Source: Ruegeria aquimaris
GTDB taxonomy: Bacteria; Pseudomonadota; Alphaproteobacteria; Rhodobacterales; Rhodobacteraceae
Direction: 5' to 3'
Assembly (NCBI RefSeq): GCF_025751555.1
Contig: NZ_JAOWLB010000003.1
Coordinates: forward strand, 349,524-413,523
DNA length: 64,000 bases
The notes under the pieces were generated by a model, which had not been told where the DNA came from, did no database searches, and saw only the letters and a list, made by a program, of their open reading frames with translations. The translations under genes and the position numbers were made by a program. Shown piece after piece: positions 62,726 through 64,000 of the stretch. How positions within the stretch are numbered: the first letter of the stretch is position 1; each line of letters opens with the position of its first letter.

Positions 62726-63361
62726 GTGCGGGATCATACCTTCTCGGGCGACTTTCGCACGCAGTTCGATCTGCTGATGCGGCTCCGGCGCGACGTGCGC
62801 CGGTTCCGCACCGATCCGGTGGACGAGGCAGTGCTGGCGCGCTGCCTCGACGCCTTTCGCCTGGCCCCCTCGGTGGGGCTCAGCGAACCCTGGCGCCTCA
62901 TTCGCGTCACCTCGGCGCCGGCCCGCGCGGCCGCGCTCGACAATTTCCTCGCCGCCAATGCAGACGCACTCGCCGGATATTCGGGCGACCGAGCGCAGCA
63001 ATATGGCAGGCTGAAACTCTCCGGCATGCACGACGCGCCGGTCCACCTGGCGGTGTTCTGCGACGACGCCACCGGACAGGGACACGGCCTTGGCGCCGCC
63101 ACCATGCCCGAGATGCGCCGCTATTCTGTTGTCACCGCGATCACCCTTTTCTGGCTGGCGCTGCGGGCCGAGGGGCTGGGGCTGGGCTGGGTCTCCATCC
63201 TCGATCCCGACCGGCTGACCCGTGACCTCGACGTGCCCGTCACTTGGCGGCTCATCGGGTATTTTTGTCTTGGCTGGCCCGAGGAAACCTCGGACACTCC
63301 AGAACTGGAACGCGCGGGCTGGGAAACACGCCGCCCGCAATTGGCGATAGAAACACGATGA
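62726..63361 (+). CDS. bluB: 5,6-dimethylbenzimidazole synthase
   Basis: 211 residues from a GTG 13 bases after rpsP. BluB uses FMNH2 and oxygen to make DMB, the lower ligand of vitamin B12. [49 protein letters not shown] and [14 protein letters not shown] match BluB. The stop overlaps the rimM start (ATGA). Its place inside the ribosomal rpsP-rimM pair is unusual. Confidence 0.93.
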   Translation: MRDHTFSGDFRTQFDLLMRLRRDVRRFRTDPVDEAVLARCLDAFRLAPSVGLSEPWRLIRVTSAPARAAALDNFLAANADALAGYSGDRAQQYGRLKLSGMHDAPVHLAVFCDDATGQGHGLGAATMPEMRRYSVVTAITLFWLALRAEGLGLGWVSILDPDRLTRDLDVPVTWRLIGYFCLGWPEETSDTPELERAGWETRRPQLAIETR

Positions 63362-63876
63362 CCGAGACAAACGAAAGCAACCTGATCTGCGTCGGTGTGG
63401 TGGCCGGTTCCTTTGGGGTCCGTGGTGAAGTGCGCCTCAAAAGCTATTGCGCCGTGCCCGAGGATATCGAGCTTTACTCGCCGCTCAGCGACGAAACCGG
63501 CCAGACCCGCTATCCCCTGGTGCTGACCCGCGCCATCAAAAACGGCTTTGCCGCTCATTTGGGCGGGGTCGAGACCAAGGAAGAGGCCGATGCGCTCAAG
63601 GGCCTACGCCTTTACGCTCATCGCGACCAGCTGCCGTCGCTGCCCGATGACGAGTTCTATCACGCCGACCTGATCGGGCTCGAGGTCTACGACACCGGCG
63701 GCACCCTTTTGGGCAAGGTAATTTCGGTCCAGAACCACGGTGCCTCGGACCTGCTGGAAATCGGCGGTCCGGGGGTGAAAACCCCGGTCCTGCTCCCCTT
63801 CACCCTGGCCGCCGTCCCCACCGTGGACCTGACCCAAGGTCGCCTGATCGCTGATCCGCCCGAAGGACTGTTCTGA
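63358..63876 (+). CDS. rimM: Ribosome maturation factor RimM
   Basis: 172 residues. 16S rRNA processing protein that binds S19. N-terminal [21 protein letters not shown], middle [12 protein letters not shown] and the PRC-barrel end [21 protein letters not shown] overlaps the bluB stop, so it is coupled. A trmD gene would be expected next but has not begun within the remaining 124 bases. Confidence 0.96.
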   Translation: MTETNESNLICVGVVAGSFGVRGEVRLKSYCAVPEDIELYSPLSDETGQTRYPLVLTRAIKNGFAAHLGGVETKEEADALKGLRLYAHRDQLPSLPDDEFYHADLIGLEVYDTGGTLLGKVISVQNHGASDLLEIGGPGVKTPVLLPFTLAAVPTVDLTQGRLIADPPEGLF

Positions 63877-64000
63877 ACGCGATTGGGGTTAACGCTATTT
63901 GGCGATGTCTGAGCACTGCTTTTGGCAGAGTTGGTCGCGAGGATTTGGTCCCGTCGTCAAGGTGGATCGCATGACGAAGGACGTGATCCAAAATCAAGAA
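63877..64000. other. Unassigned end of the window
   Basis: 124 bases after rimM. A plus-strand frame starting at 63907 (MSEHCFWQSWSRGFGPVVKV) and a minus-strand frame both stay open to the edge, but neither has a convincing ribosome site or recognised motif. It does not look like the start of trmD. Base composition is lower in GC than the flanking genes. Confidence 0.4.

Noticed and set aside
63877..64000. Possible insertion sequence end or transposase fragment after rimM
   Set aside because: No inverted repeat, no target duplication and no recognisable transposase motif in the 124 bases available.

Overview
The window is high-GC chromosomal DNA with densely packed genes, very frequent ATGA and TGATG start/stop overlaps, and protein sequences typical of a marine alphaproteobacterium of the Roseobacter group (Rhodobacteraceae). 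Supporting signs are the aa3-type cytochrome oxidase subunit IV micro-protein, the argH / small lipoprotein / lysA / DUF4175 (TIGR02302) block, an acyl-CoA dehydrogenase of the DmdC kind (dimethylsulfoniopropionate demethylation pathway), and a two-lipoyl-domain SucB. From memory the gene order resembles Ruegeria (Silicibacter) pomeroyi; no database was consulted, so this is an inference.

Layout. 1-9.1 kb (+): TCA-cycle block with sucD, sucA, sucB and lpd, interrupted by accessory genes (DUF805 membrane protein, secreted serine hydrolase, small 89-aa protein). 9.2-11.2 kb (+): class III adenylate cyclase and arylamine N-acetyltransferase. 11.3-13.6 kb (-): ftsE-ftsX-plsC. 13.8 kb (+): zinc-ribbon membrane protein. 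14.7-20.7 kb (-): argH, a 43-aa lipoprotein, DUF2834 protein, lysA, DUF4175 protein. 20.7-24.8 kb (+): TlpA-like thioredoxin, nitronate monooxygenase, fatty acid hydroxylase/sterol desaturase, EAL protein. 25-27.1 kb (+): phaA and phaB for polyhydroxyalkanoate synthesis. 27.2-31.2 kb (+): a 1315-residue protein with six GAF domains and a nucleotide cyclase. 31.3-33.5 kb: 36-aa protein, LysR regulator, DMT exporter, DUF465 protein. 33.6-38.3 kb: TrmN6-like methyltransferase, DUF2007 protein, ispB-type polyprenyl synthase, ispE, TPR protein. 38.4-42.2 kb: ETF-quinone oxidoreductase, EthD-like protein, soxR with a divergent glyoxalase-fold gene, greA. 43.2-47.3 kb (-): molybdenum cofactor/formate dehydrogenase operon fdhD-mobA-mobB-(unknown)-moeA. 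47.4-48.4 kb (+): azlCD. 48.4-54.9 kb (-): DmdC-type acyl-CoA dehydrogenase, metallo-beta-lactamase-fold hydrolase, DUF6173 protein, membrane glycerophosphodiesterase, phospholipase A2-like protein, CoxIV, putative lipoprotein. 55-57.5 kb: threonylcarbamoyl-AMP synthase, YbaK/ProX deacylase, sulfotransferase. 57.8-63.9 kb (+): ffh, five overlapping GNAT acetyltransferases, chorismate mutase, rpsP, bluB, rimM.

How the parts fit: most of the window is core metabolism and translation. The less ordinary features are the five-gene GNAT array between ffh and the ribosomal genes, the six-GAF cyclase whose repeats are nearly identical at DNA level, a phospholipid-degradation-like operon (PLA2-like plus GDPD), a textbook SoxR operator with 19-bp spacer, several micro-proteins under 60 residues, and a dispersed intergenic repeat family found mainly at convergent gene ends. 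No tRNA, rRNA, CRISPR array, prophage or intact insertion sequence was seen.
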